This document shows, one piece after another, positions 17,167-26,629 of a stretch of 64,000 bases of DNA; within the stretch, counting starts at the first letter, position 1, and every line of letters begins with the position of its first letter. Source of the DNA: Flavobacteriaceae bacterium (GTDB lineage Bacteria > Bacteroidota > Bacteroidia > Flavobacteriales > Flavobacteriaceae); contig JABDNT010000049.1 of the NCBI GenBank assembly GCA_013043685.1, forward strand, positions 1-64,000, in the 5' to 3' direction. A program made the position numbers and the translations under genes. Below the pieces are notes generated by a model that saw only the letters and a program-made list of their open reading frames with translations, did not search any database and was not told where the DNA came from.

Positions 17167-19188
17167 ATGAACCCCTTATTAAAAAAATTCACCACGGCCC
17201 CTTTCTCCAAAATTAATAACGAGCATTATCTTCCCGCTTTTAAAGATCTAATACAGCATACAAAAGTGGAAATTGATGCTATAGTGATCAACGATGAAAA
17301 ACCTGGTTTTAAAAATACTATCGAGGCCCTCGAAAGAACGGGAGAGCAATTGGATCGCGTAAGCAGTATATTCTTTAATCTGAACAGTGCAGAAACCAAT
17401 GATGAAATCCAGAAAATAGCCCAGGAGGTATCTCCGCTCCTTACCAATTTTAATAATGACCTATTACTGAACGAAGCACTCTTCAAAAAAGTAAAAGCTG
17501 TTCACGATAGTAAAGACGAACTTGAACTTTCGCATGAGCAGGCAATGCTGCTTGACAAACAGTATAAAGCATTCGCTCGTAATGGGGCGAATCTAAAGGA
17601 GGCCGATAAACTGAAATTGCGTGAGATCGATGCTGAACTATCTAAACTCACCCTGAAATTCGGTGAAAATGTGCTGGCTGAAACGAATGTCTATGAACTG
17701 CATCTCACTTCCGAAGAAGATCTGAAAGGCCTGCCTGATGGGGCCAAAGAAGCTGCTGCTCATATAGCCAAAGACAGGGGAAAAGAAGGTTGGGTTATTA
17801 CGCTCGACTATCCCAGTTATATCCCTTTCATGAAATACGCCGACAACCGGAAATTGCGCAAGCAATTATCGCTGGCTTTCGGTTCGCGGGCTTTTAAGAA
17901 TAACGATCATAATAATGAAACCAATGTGCTTCGCATTGCCAATTTAAGACATCAAAGAGCGTTACTCCTGGGTTATGATTCACACGCTCATTTTGTCCTG
18001 GAGGAGCGCATGGCAGAAACACCGCAAAAGGTTACTTCCTTCCTGAACGAACTCATGGAAAAGGCCAAGCCCGCCGCACTTCAAGAATTCAATGAACTGG
18101 AGCAGTTTGCTAAAGAACTGGACGGTATTGATGAACTTCAAAAATGGGACAGTGCTTATTACGCCGAAAAGTTAAAGCAGAAATTGTTCGACCTGGACGA
18201 TGAAAAACTGAAACCCTATTTCGAACTTGAAAAAGTGATTGCCGGTGTTTTTTCCGTGGCTAATAAACTTTACGGACTTAATTTCACTGAAACCAAAAAG
18301 GTAGATGTGTATCACGAAGAGGTAAAGACATATGAAGTGACCGACGCAGAGGGCGCTTTTGTTTCTCTTTTTTACGCCGATTTTCATCCCAGGCCAGGAA
18401 AGCGGAACGGTGCATGGATGACCTCCTACAGGTCCCAGCAGATAAAGAACGAAGTTAATGACCGGCCTCATATTTCCATAGTTTGTAACTTCACCAAACC
18501 AACCCCCAGTAAACCCTCTTTGCTCACCTTCAATGAGGTGACCACTCTTTTTCATGAATTCGGACATGCCCTTCACGGAATGTTAGCTAATACCACCTAT
18601 TCTGGTCTGTCCGGTACTTCTGTATACTGGGATTTTGTCGAATTACCCAGTCAGATCCTTGAAAACTGGTGTTACGAAAAGGAGACCTTAGAACTATTTG
18701 CCAAACATTATAAGACCGATGAGCTCATTCCGATGGAATATGTGGAAAAGATCAAAGACTCTTCCACATTCCACGAAGGGATGCAAACACTTAGGCAGCT
18801 AAGCTTCGGATTACTGGATATGGCCTGGCACGGAGCAGATCCTTCAGAAATAGAAAACGTAAAGGCATTCGAATCTAAAACCTTCGAATCGACACGGTTA
18901 TATCCCGATACTCCGGAAACATGCATGAGCACTTCCTTTTCCCATATCTTCCAGGGAGGTTATTCGGCAGGATATTACAGTTACAAATGGGCGGAAGTAT
19001 TAGATGCAGATGCTTTTGAATACTTCCAACAGGAGGGAATATTCAATAAAACTGTAGCAACAAAATTTAAAGATTATGTCCTTTCAAAAGGGGGTACACA
19101 GGATCCGATGGAATTGTATGTGAAATTCAGGGGACAGAAACCCAACCCGGATGCATTGCTGAAACGGGCGGGTCTTCTAAAGAATTAA
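17167..19188 (+). CDS. M3-family oligopeptidase (Dcp/OpdA type)
   Basis: A 673-residue zinc metallopeptidase of the M3 family, close to peptidyl-dipeptidase Dcp and oligopeptidase A, that degrades peptides in the cytoplasm. The zinc site HEFGH is at residues 463-467, with the third ligand Glu in the FVELPSQILENW segment that follows. No signal peptide. I use ATG 17167; six codons upstream there is only TTG, and the conserved part begins with NPLLKKFTTAPFSKI. The C-terminus has the SYKWAEVLDADAFEYF signature. Confidence 0.93.
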   Translation: MNPLLKKFTTAPFSKINNEHYLPAFKDLIQHTKVEIDAIVINDEKPGFKNTIEALERTGEQLDRVSSIFFNLNSAETNDEIQKIAQEVSPLLTNFNNDLLLNEALFKKVKAVHDSKDELELSHEQAMLLDKQYKAFARNGANLKEADKLKLREIDAELSKLTLKFGENVLAETNVYELHLTSEEDLKGLPDGAKEAAAHIAKDRGKEGWVITLDYPSYIPFMKYADNRKLRKQLSLAFGSRAFKNNDHNNETNVLRIANLRHQRALLLGYDSHAHFVLEERMAETPQKVTSFLNELMEKAKPAALQEFNELEQFAKELDGIDELQKWDSAYYAEKLKQKLFDLDDEKLKPYFELEKVIAGVFSVANKLYGLNFTETKKVDVYHEEVKTYEVTDAEGAFVSLFYADFHPRPGKRNGAWMTSYRSQQIKNEVNDRPHISIVCNFTKPTPSKPSLLTFNEVTTLFHEFGHALHGMLANTTYSGLSGTSVYWDFVELPSQILENWCYEKETLELFAKHYKTDELIPMEYVEKIKDSSTFHEGMQTLRQLSFGLLDMAWHGADPSEIENVKAFESKTFESTRLYPDTPETCMSTSFSHIFQGGYSAGYYSYKWAEVLDADAFEYFQQEGIFNKTVATKFKDYVLSKGGTQDPMELYVKFRGQKPNPDALLKRAGLLKN

Positions 19189-19215
19189 AAAGGCTTGCTC
19201 CTTAGTTACGGTATT

Positions 19216-20661
19216 TTAATCAATTTTAATTTTCTTATTCACAAACTCGGTATACGTTGTCTGAACATTGACGATATAGATTCCGGAAGAAAGATGTCCT
19301 AAAGAAATATTTCCCTCATTTTCGGGATCATCTACAGCTACAATGGCCCTTCCCGCTATGTCATAAATCACGATGGAATCAATAGTCGCGTCATACTGAT
19401 CGAAATTGTAATACAGCGTATTATTTGAAGTATAGATATCATACAATTCTTCCGATACCTCGCTTACCCCGATAAGTCCATTATGTTTCGCTGTCTCAAC
19501 AAGAAACTCGACACAGAGCTTTGCGAATTTCAGAGCGTGATCTGCTGTTCCTGAAATGCTGAAGGTGTCGTTTGGGGTATGGATATTCGGGTTATGTTGC
19601 CCGAAGCTGGCTTCAAATGGAAATGCCGCCATATAACCTTCATTATGCCAACTCGCATGATCTGAGCAGCCATAATTACATAGTGAAGTGCCATAGGTGA
19701 ATTGATGCGCTCCTGAAGCATTGTAATGGTCCATAAGCTGCATTAGGAAACCGTTCAGAGAACTATTGGTGAAATCGGTTATCAAGTACACATCGTTTGC
19801 GGAACCGTTATAATTCGTCATATCAAATTGAACGTAAGCAGAAATATTCACGTTGTTAGAACTGTATTCCTGAGCTATTTCCCCGGAACCAACCAAACCG
19901 ATCTCTTCGGCAGCATATGCCATGATCTCAATGGTGCGCTGGGGTACAAAATCTGCTTCAAACAGGGTTCGTATTGCTTCAGTAATAGTTGCTATACCCG
20001 ATGCATCGTCGTCTGCACCTGGAGCATCGTTATTTCCCTGGTTGGAAGTAGAGTCCAGATGACCGCCCACAATTACAAACTCATCCGGGAATTGCGCACC
20101 CGTGATAGTCATAATTACCGAAGGCATTGGAGTATTGTTATGATTATATAACCGGACACTAACGTCGGTTCTTCCGTATAAAGCGGCCATTGCCTCCCAC
20201 TTGGCTTTTAGATCGATAGCAGACTGAGTTCCGGGTGCGAGAGTGTGATAGCGGGTGCCATAATTCTCCAATTCGATGATATGGTCTTCAATATTCTGAA
20301 CGCTCATCAACGCTAATGCTTCATTCACTTTTTCATCTTCTGTAATATTGAAAACCATTCTGCTTGAGGTAGTCGTGATCGTCTTATTGATCGAACTAAT
20401 TGCTTCATCGTAAGAAGATTTGAATATATACCCGGGGCCGTGAACTAAAATCCGACCATGAAGTAACTCTGCAGCTGACGGTGACATAAATACGACCGCC
20501 TCATAACCTTTTTCAGCTAAGATATCGATTTGATCGGGAGCATCTGCTTTTAATTCCCTGGCGTCCTGTCGCGCCATAGTAGCGTAAAACCGGTCCGTAT
20601 CCTGAGCGAATACACAAATATTCAGTAGGATGGTAAAACTTAGGAGTATAATTTTTTTCAT
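19216..20661 (-). CDS. Secreted M28 zinc aminopeptidase with type IX sorting domain
   Basis: A 481-residue exported peptidase. A signal peptide ends in VFAQ near residue 20; a propeptide-like segment follows. The M28 catalytic domain has the HLDSTS motif (His201, Asp203), PGADDDASG with Asp217, and AYAAEEIGLVGS with the general base Glu, then the DHASW segment for the last ligand. The last 75 residues form a type IX C-terminal sorting domain (a GRAIVAV strand and a GIYIVNVQT strand). It is a likely substrate of PorU/PorV. Its neighbours are unrelated. Confidence 0.9.
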   Translation of the reverse strand: MKKIILLSFTILLNICVFAQDTDRFYATMARQDARELKADAPDQIDILAEKGYEAVVFMSPSAAELLHGRILVHGPGYIFKSSYDEAISSINKTITTTSSRMVFNITEDEKVNEALALMSVQNIEDHIIELENYGTRYHTLAPGTQSAIDLKAKWEAMAALYGRTDVSVRLYNHNNTPMPSVIMTITGAQFPDEFVIVGGHLDSTSNQGNNDAPGADDDASGIATITEAIRTLFEADFVPQRTIEIMAYAAEEIGLVGSGEIAQEYSSNNVNISAYVQFDMTNYNGSANDVYLITDFTNSSLNGFLMQLMDHYNASGAHQFTYGTSLCNYGCSDHASWHNEGYMAAFPFEASFGQHNPNIHTPNDTFSISGTADHALKFAKLCVEFLVETAKHNGLIGVSEVSEELYDIYTSNNTLYYNFDQYDATIDSIVIYDIAGRAIVAVDDPENEGNISLGHLSSGIYIVNVQTTYTEFVNKKIKID

Positions 20662-20785
20662 TATTTACTGGTTCAAAATTCAGCCGAAAGATAACATAGT
20701 TGAGAAAACACGAAATGACAATGCTCATAGTTGACTGATTTCTTAAAACGGCCATAATAAGGCAAATTTGTTGCCTAAACTTTCC

Positions 20786-20793
20786 TATTTTTG
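20786..20793 (+). promoter_or_regulatory. -7 box for the ECF sigma factor gene
   Basis: TATTTTTG matches TAnnTTTG. A TTTG/TTG run lies 12-15 bases upstream, a little closer than usual, inside a small palindrome (GGCAA, 5 bases, TTGCC). The start codon is at 20814, 20 bases after the box. Confidence 0.4.
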
Positions 20794-20813
20794 AAAGTCG
20801 TCACGGATAAACT

Positions 20814-21365
20814 ATGGGTAACGAATTATTACATCCTGAAAATTGGGTAGACAGATACTCCGACTATCTGTACAACTATACCATTGTGCGTGTAAACGAT
20901 CATGAGATCGCTCAGGATCTTATTTCTGAAACCTTCCTTGCCGGGCTTAAGTCGAAAGATAATTTTAAAGGTGATGCTTCGGAGCGTACCTGGCTGATCT
21001 CAATACTTAAGCGAAAGATAATCGACCACTATCGCAAAATTAATTCGAACAAAGGCAAAGCCGAAATTCGGGTTAAATACACCGATGAGGACTCCGAAGG
21101 TGACTGGCTGGAAGAACGTGTAAAAGATCCTTTCGACAGGACCGCAGAGGACCTCCTGGAAAACGAAGAATTAGGACTGGCAATACTAAAATGCATGGAA
21201 GGCCTGGATGAACGACAGGCAAAGATCTTTAAAATGAAAACGATCGAAAATTTCGATACGGAGGCCATATGTAATGAATTTAACATCACACCGTCTAACC
21301 TCTGGGTTATCATCCATCGCGCCCGTAGGTCGATGGCGATGTGCCTTGAGAAAAATTGGTTTTAA
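20814..21365 (+). CDS. ECF-type RNA polymerase sigma factor (TIGR02943-like)
   Basis: A 183-residue ECF sigma factor. Region 2 spans about residues 15-70 (QDLISETFLAGL, then ERTWLISILKRKIIDHYRK) and region 4 residues 115-180 (CMEGLDERQAKIFKMKTIENFDTEAICNEF, then the HTH ending VIIHRARRSMAMCLE). The Trp in SNLWVIIHRAR replaces the more usual Val-Tyr pattern. It matches the TIGR02943 group from memory. The stop codon is directly followed by the ATG of a tiny zinc-motif protein, the usual sigma/anti-sigma order. Confidence 0.87.
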   Translation: MGNELLHPENWVDRYSDYLYNYTIVRVNDHEIAQDLISETFLAGLKSKDNFKGDASERTWLISILKRKIIDHYRKINSNKGKAEIRVKYTDEDSEGDWLEERVKDPFDRTAEDLLENEELGLAILKCMEGLDERQAKIFKMKTIENFDTEAICNEFNITPSNLWVIIHRARRSMAMCLEKNWF

Positions 21366-21614
21366 ATGAATTTAGGAATATTATTTAAGTGTAACGAAGC
21401 AGCACATATCTGTGATAAATCTCAGTATAAAGAGTCGAGCTTTATTGAGAGGTTACTTATGAGAATGCATCAATGGATGTGTGCAGTATGCAGAGAGCAT
21501 TCTTCCGAGAATACAAAACTTACCGAGATCATTCAGAAAGCCGATCTGAAAACGATGCCTGAAAAGGATAAAATTGAATTACGAGAAGTGATTCAGCAGG
21601 AAATTTCAAAATAA
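21366..21614 (+). CDS. Small zinc-motif protein, putative anti-sigma factor
   Basis: An 82-residue soluble protein whose ATG directly follows the sigma stop codon. Residues 36-43 read HQWMCAVC, an Hx3Cx2C motif as in ZAS-type zinc anti-sigma factors. Other Cys and His (CNEAAHIC at residues 9-16) sit upstream and could be the fourth ligand and extras. There is no transmembrane helix, so it would act in the cytoplasm. Function is inferred from position and motif. Such small proteins are easily missed or mislabelled. The end overlaps the convergent membrane-protein gene by 22 bases. Confidence 0.78.
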   Translation: MNLGILFKCNEAAHICDKSQYKESSFIERLLMRMHQWMCAVCREHSSENTKLTEIIQKADLKTMPEKDKIELREVIQQEISK

Positions 21615-22426
21615 TATTTCAGTAAATAAAATAACCCTACCCAAACGATTGGGATGCTTTCTACGATAAAAGATGCGTAGTATTTCTTCTGAACTTCATT
21701 AGCTCCCCATAAGGCCAAGGCACAAAGAAAGCATGTAATTGCGAAGGCGCTCGAATGCGCACAACTGAACTCATCTTTGAACAGGTCCAGCGAAAATCCG
21801 GCATACATCACTATAACTCCCAGCCATTTCGAAGTAATTACCCCTAATTTTTGGGGTAATGTTCCTAACGCAGTTTCATCGAAACGCAGGTCTCTAATCT
21901 CAAAAGGAATGGTAAGCACTACCACAATAAGAAATCGCTGTACAAAGGTTAGCCATACATCTGTGGTAATGCTTTCCGCAACAGCGAGCCAGGGTACCAA
22001 TACAGTGATCCCCGCCCATACCAGGGCTACAGCGAATATTTTTAGCCCTGATAACTTTCTCAATGTTCTCCTTCCAAGAATCGGCACAGCGTATAAGAAC
22101 GTCACTCCTGCCAGGCACGCCATGATCCAGTATAAAGTAAAGGGCAATAACGTGAAATAATAGATGAGCATTCCGAAGCAGAGCAGCGAAAAAACCTGAA
22201 TAACTCGAAGTTTTTCTGTGAGGCTTCTGTGGTGAAAACGTGCTACACCGGCATATTTAACAAAATTATATGCCGTTATGGTTCCGAAGAAAACAAATCC
22301 TACCAATTCCTGAGTAATCTCAATATCGTATTCAAAAACCGTGAGATAAAGCAAAGAACACACAGCCAATGCTACATGAATGCTACTATCCAGGTAAAAA
22401 TTGAAGACTGCCTTCAGGTACTTCAT
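21593..22426 (-). CDS. Polytopic membrane protein, UbiA-like
   Basis: A 277-residue protein with about eight hydrophobic helices. A VGFVFFGTITAYNFVKY segment and a TIPFEIRDLRFD segment resemble the two Asp-rich loops of UbiA prenyltransferases (here with IRDLRFD as the second Asp motif), but the first motif is weak (NFVKYAGV), so the prenyl-transfer activity is uncertain. It could be a UbiA-like protein without activity. It stands alone, with gcvP divergent. Confidence 0.65.
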   Translation of the reverse strand: MKYLKAVFNFYLDSSIHVALAVCSLLYLTVFEYDIEITQELVGFVFFGTITAYNFVKYAGVARFHHRSLTEKLRVIQVFSLLCFGMLIYYFTLLPFTLYWIMACLAGVTFLYAVPILGRRTLRKLSGLKIFAVALVWAGITVLVPWLAVAESITTDVWLTFVQRFLIVVVLTIPFEIRDLRFDETALGTLPQKLGVITSKWLGVIVMYAGFSLDLFKDEFSCAHSSAFAITCFLCALALWGANEVQKKYYASFIVESIPIVWVGLFYLLKYYFEISC

Positions 22427-22523
22427 AAAACAAAAATAGCCAAAGTGTTAGTAACTCGCATATTTCGTGGAAAAATACTTCTCTGTATGTTGAATTTAAC
22501 AAAATATTTTACTCTTTATATCG

Positions 22524-22531
22524 TAATTTTG
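22524..22531 (+). promoter_or_regulatory. -7 box for gcvP
   Basis: TAATTTTG matches TAnnTTTG and lies 21 bases before the gcvP ATG. No good -33 TTTG is seen at 17-23 bases. Confidence 0.4.
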
Positions 22532-22552
22532 CCAATCAATAAATTATCGACT

Positions 22553-25402
22553 ATGAATACCGATTCTTTTGCCCGCAGACATATTGGTCCCCGAAAAAGA
22601 GACCTCCCTAAAATGCTTGAAGCCATTGGGGTAGAAAGCATGGAACAACTTGTTTTTGAGACTATTCCCCATGAGATCCTTATCAAGGATAAATTAGCAC
22701 TCGATGAAGCAATGAGCGAACAGGAATACCTTGAGCACATCAATAGACTTGCTAAGAAGAATCGTGTTTTCGATACCTACATCGGGTTGGGATATAATGA
22801 AGCTTATTTACCGGCTGTTATACAACGAAACATTCTTGAGAATCCGGGATGGTATACTGCTTACACTCCTTATCAGGCTGAAATCGCTCAAGGACGGCTG
22901 GAAGCGTTGCTCAATTTTCAGACCATGGTTAGCGACCTTACCGGTATGCCGATTGCCAATGCATCGCTACTCGATGAGGCCACCGCTGCGGCAGAAGCAA
23001 TGACTTTATTGTTTGCAGTTCGCGAGCGTGCTCAGAAGAAAAATAATGTGGTTAAATTCTTTGTTTCAGATGAAGTCCTGCCGCAAACCCTTTCCCTGCT
23101 CACTACCCGATCCAAACCTGTGGGAATCGAACTCGTAGTAGGAGATCACCGTGATTTCGATTTTTCTTCCGAATTTTTCGGAGCCATCGTTCAATATCCG
23201 GGTAAATCCGGGATTGTGTTTGACTATGTCGAATTCATAGAAAAGGCAAAAGCTGCGGAAATTAAAGTTGCAGTAGCGGCCGACATACTTAGTCTTGTGA
23301 AACTGAAATCTCCGGGAAGTATAGGTGCAGACGTAGTGGTTGGTACCACGCAGCGATTTGGAATACCACTCGGATATGGAGGCCCTCATGCTGCTTATTA
23401 TGCCACGCGTGAAGAATTTAAAAGACATATTCCCGGGAGAATAATTGGAGTGACCAAGGATCTGGATGGCAACAGAGCCTTACGTATGGCGCTGCAAACC
23501 CGTGAGCAACATATTAAAAGAGATAAAGCGACATCGAATATTTGTACAGCCCAGGTATTATTGGCTGTAATGGCAGGTATGTATGCTGTATACCATGGCC
23601 CGAACGGGTTGACCTATATTGCGGATAAAGTACATAATGCTGCTTCAACACTAGCGGATGGACTGGAGCAATTGGGGTTATTTCAAACGAATAGCAGCTA
23701 TTTCGATACGCTTGCCATAAAGACGGAATCTGAAAAGATCCGGCCTATCGCAGAGGCGCAAAAAGTTAATTTCTATTATCCTGATGCGGAGACTGTTCAA
23801 ATTTCAGTGAACGAGACTACCACCCTTTTAGAGGTGAATAAGATCATTGGGATATTCGCTGAAGCGATTGGAAAAGAACCCATTGAGTTTTCAGAATTAC
23901 AACAGGGAAATGCCATTCCCAATGAGGTTGCGAGGAGTACGACCTTTCTACAAAATGAGGTCTTTAACACCTACCACAGTGAGACCGAATTGATGCGATA
24001 TATAAAGAAGCTTGAACGTAAAGACCTGGCACTGAATCATTCGATGATATCGTTGGGATCCTGTACCATGAAATTGAACGCTGCGGCTGAAATGCTTCCT
24101 TTAAGTGATGCACGCTGGGGGAATATCCATCCATTCGTGCCTACTGAACAGGCAGAAGGTTACCAGATTATGTTGAAGAAACTCGAAGACCAGCTTACTG
24201 AGATCACTGGTTTCGCGGGTACTTCTTTACAGCCTAATTCAGGAGCACAAGGAGAGTATTCGGGATTGATGGTTATTAGAGCATACCATGAATCTCGTGG
24301 AGATTCACATAGAAATATCTGTCTTATTCCTTCCTCAGCACACGGAACCAATCCGGCAAGTGCGGTTATGGCAGGAATGAAGGTTGTGGTTACCAAAGCC
24401 ACGGAAGAAGGTAATATAGATGTGGAGGATCTTCGTGCAAAGGCTATTGAGCACCAGGATAATTTGGCTGCACTTATGGTAACCTATCCTTCTACGCATG
24501 GAGTATATGAAAGTGATATCATTGAGATCACGGGTATTATTCATGAATATGGCGGGCAGGTTTATATGGACGGTGCTAATATGAATGCGCAGGTAGCGTT
24601 AACCAATCCGGGTGCGATCGGTGCGGATGTATGCCACTTGAACCTGCATAAAACCTTTGCCATACCGCATGGCGGTGGAGGACCCGGCGTAGGACCGATC
24701 TGTGTAGCAGAACAACTTGTTCCTTTTTTGCCTACTAATCCAATTATCCCGACAGGAGGAGAAAAAGCCATTACAGCCATCTCGGCTGCTCCCTGGGGAA
24801 GTGCGCTGGCCTGCATTATATCTTACGCATACATATGCATGCTGGGCGAAAAGGGATTAAGAAAGTCGACCGAATACGCCATCCTCAATGCAAATTATAT
24901 CAAAGAAAGGTTACATGGCCATTATGAGGTCCTTTACACCGGAGAACAAGGTCGTGCGGCACATGAGATGATCATCGATTGCCGACCCTTCAGGGAGAAA
25001 GGTATTGAGGTTGTGCATATTGCCAAAAGACTTATGGATTATGGATTTCATGCACCAACGGTGTCCTTCCCGGTGGCTGGAACCATGATGATAGAACCTA
25101 CTGAAAGCGAAAGCAGAGAGGAGTTGGATCGTTTTTGTGATGCAATGATCGCGATAAGCAAGGAAATTGAATCGGTAAATAAAGATGACGAGCACAATCT
25201 ACTGAAGAACGCTCCTCATACCCAGGCAATGGTAACCGCTGACAACTGGGAGTTTCCATATAGCAGAAAAACGGCAGCCTTTCCATTGGATTACATCGCC
25301 GACAATAAATTTTGGCCAACCGTACGTCGTGTGGATGATGCCTACGGGGACCGTAATTTGATCTGCACTTGCGAACCGATCGAGTCCTTTATGGAGGCTT
25401 GA
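22553..25402 (+). CDS. gcvP: Glycine dehydrogenase (aminomethyl-transferring), P protein
   Basis: A 949-residue single-chain P protein of the glycine cleavage system, a PLP enzyme that decarboxylates glycine and passes the aminomethyl group to lipoylated GcvH. The C-terminal half holds the PLP Lys in HLNLHKTFAIPHGGGGPG; the start RRHIGPRKRD is typical. ATG 22553 is chosen: the upstream reading frame is open for another 108 codons but runs antisense through the UbiA-like gene. gcvT and gcvH are not in this window. Confidence 0.96.
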   Translation: MNTDSFARRHIGPRKRDLPKMLEAIGVESMEQLVFETIPHEILIKDKLALDEAMSEQEYLEHINRLAKKNRVFDTYIGLGYNEAYLPAVIQRNILENPGWYTAYTPYQAEIAQGRLEALLNFQTMVSDLTGMPIANASLLDEATAAAEAMTLLFAVRERAQKKNNVVKFFVSDEVLPQTLSLLTTRSKPVGIELVVGDHRDFDFSSEFFGAIVQYPGKSGIVFDYVEFIEKAKAAEIKVAVAADILSLVKLKSPGSIGADVVVGTTQRFGIPLGYGGPHAAYYATREEFKRHIPGRIIGVTKDLDGNRALRMALQTREQHIKRDKATSNICTAQVLLAVMAGMYAVYHGPNGLTYIADKVHNAASTLADGLEQLGLFQTNSSYFDTLAIKTESEKIRPIAEAQKVNFYYPDAETVQISVNETTTLLEVNKIIGIFAEAIGKEPIEFSELQQGNAIPNEVARSTTFLQNEVFNTYHSETELMRYIKKLERKDLALNHSMISLGSCTMKLNAAAEMLPLSDARWGNIHPFVPTEQAEGYQIMLKKLEDQLTEITGFAGTSLQPNSGAQGEYSGLMVIRAYHESRGDSHRNICLIPSSAHGTNPASAVMAGMKVVVTKATEEGNIDVEDLRAKAIEHQDNLAALMVTYPSTHGVYESDIIEITGIIHEYGGQVYMDGANMNAQVALTNPGAIGADVCHLNLHKTFAIPHGGGGPGVGPICVAEQLVPFLPTNPIIPTGGEKAITAISAAPWGSALACIISYAYICMLGEKGLRKSTEYAILNANYIKERLHGHYEVLYTGEQGRAAHEMIIDCRPFREKGIEVVHIAKRLMDYGFHAPTVSFPVAGTMMIEPTESESREELDRFCDAMIAISKEIESVNKDDEHNLLKNAPHTQAMVTADNWEFPYSRKTAAFPLDYIADNKFWPTVRRVDDAYGDRNLICTCEPIESFMEA

Positions 25403-25420
25403 TGGTAATGGACTATTATG

Positions 25421-25459
25421 AAATATCCTCATTTTAATGCTTATAAAATGAGGATATTT
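25421..25459 (+). terminator. Terminator after gcvP (also usable on the other strand)
   Basis: A 16-bp perfect inverted repeat (AAATATCCTCATTTTA with its complement) around a 7-base loop, 18 bases after the gcvP stop. The arm ends in TTTT in both directions. Confidence 0.85.
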
Positions 25460-25567
25460 TAATATATAGCCACATTTCTGACAAAATTGTAACGAGCTGC
25501 TATTTATGGTACCATTCCAAGGAAACATTAACTCTTTTACTTATTTTTATCAAAATTTTATTGAATC

Positions 25568-26629
25568 ATGAGTACGAAGATAACAGGGGTAGGAAGCTAT
25601 ATTCCGAAGGGAATAGCTCCGAACGATCAATTTGAACAGCACAGCTTTTACAACGAAGACGGAACGAAATTTGGACATGAAAACACTGTGATCATTGAAA
25701 AATTTAAAGCGATTACCGGGATTTCAGAAAGACGATATATTCAGGACGATAAAACCACATCCGATATAGCTTGTTTTGCAGCTGAAAAAGCGCTGGAAGA
25801 TGCTGGTCTTGATAAGGAAGAACTGGATTACTTGATCGTGGCACATAATTATGGGGATGTAAAGCATAACACGCATCAAAGTGATACTGTTCCCAGCATT
25901 GCTTCACGCGTTAAACATTTACTGAAAATAAAAAACCCAAGGTGTGTGGCTTATGATGTCCTTTTCGGATGCCCGGGTTGGATTGAAGGGGTTATTCAGG
26001 CACATGCCTATATAAAATGCGGTATGGCTAAAAAATGCATGGTCATTGGAGCAGAATCCTTATCACGTGTAATCGATCAGCATGACCGTGATTCCATGAT
26101 ATACAGTGACGGAGCTGGCGCCACGGTAATAGAAGATACTGGCGATGATGGCAGTGGGATCCTGTCCCACCTTAGTGCTACCTATGCGTATGATGAAGCC
26201 CATTTCATCTATTTCGGAGAAAGTAACAAGCAAGAACTGAATGACGCACGCCGCTATATTAAAATGTACGGCAGGAAGATCTATGAGTTTGCCATTACCA
26301 ATGTCCCGGGCGCGATGAAAGAATGCCTGGACGATAGTGGTTGCGATATTTCAGAAGTTAAAAAAGTTTTTATACACCAGGCGAATGAAAAGATGGACGA
26401 GGCGATCATTAAGCGGTTCTTCAGGTTATATGGCGAAGAAGCTCCGGAGGATGTGATGCCGATGAGTATCGATAAACTGGGGAATTCGAGTGTGGCGACC
26501 GTGCCCACATTATACGATCTGGTGGTAAAAAGGGAATTGGATGATCACCAGGTGAATCCGGGCGATGTCATCATTTTTGCCAGTGTAGGAGCCGGCATGA
26601 ACATTAACGCAGTTGTCTACAAAGTGTAA
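25568..26629 (+). CDS. 3-oxoacyl-ACP synthase III (FabH-like)
   Basis: A 353-residue thiolase-fold ketosynthase. The active-site triad is visible: Cys135 in FGCPGW, His270 in the IHQANEKMDE segment, and Asn306 in GNSSVATVP. FabH condenses an acyl-CoA with malonyl-ACP; this is a longer variant (E. coli FabH is 317), and the extra N-terminal NDQFEQHSFYNEDG stretch shows that it is one of the secondary KAS III groups rather than the housekeeping enzyme. The stop overlaps the next ATG by one base, so it is translationally coupled to a methyltransferase and then a glycosyltransferase. The product is unknown. Confidence 0.87.
   Translation: MSTKITGVGSYIPKGIAPNDQFEQHSFYNEDGTKFGHENTVIIEKFKAITGISERRYIQDDKTTSDIACFAAEKALEDAGLDKEELDYLIVAHNYGDVKHNTHQSDTVPSIASRVKHLLKIKNPRCVAYDVLFGCPGWIEGVIQAHAYIKCGMAKKCMVIGAESLSRVIDQHDRDSMIYSDGAGATVIEDTGDDGSGILSHLSATYAYDEAHFIYFGESNKQELNDARRYIKMYGRKIYEFAITNVPGAMKECLDDSGCDISEVKKVFIHQANEKMDEAIIKRFFRLYGEEAPEDVMPMSIDKLGNSSVATVPTLYDLVVKRELDDHQVNPGDVIIFASVGAGMNINAVVYKV

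Noticed and set aside
22229-22552. An N-terminal extension of GcvP
   Set aside because: It is antisense to the UbiA-like gene and lacks the family start, which lies at ATG 22553 after a promoter box.
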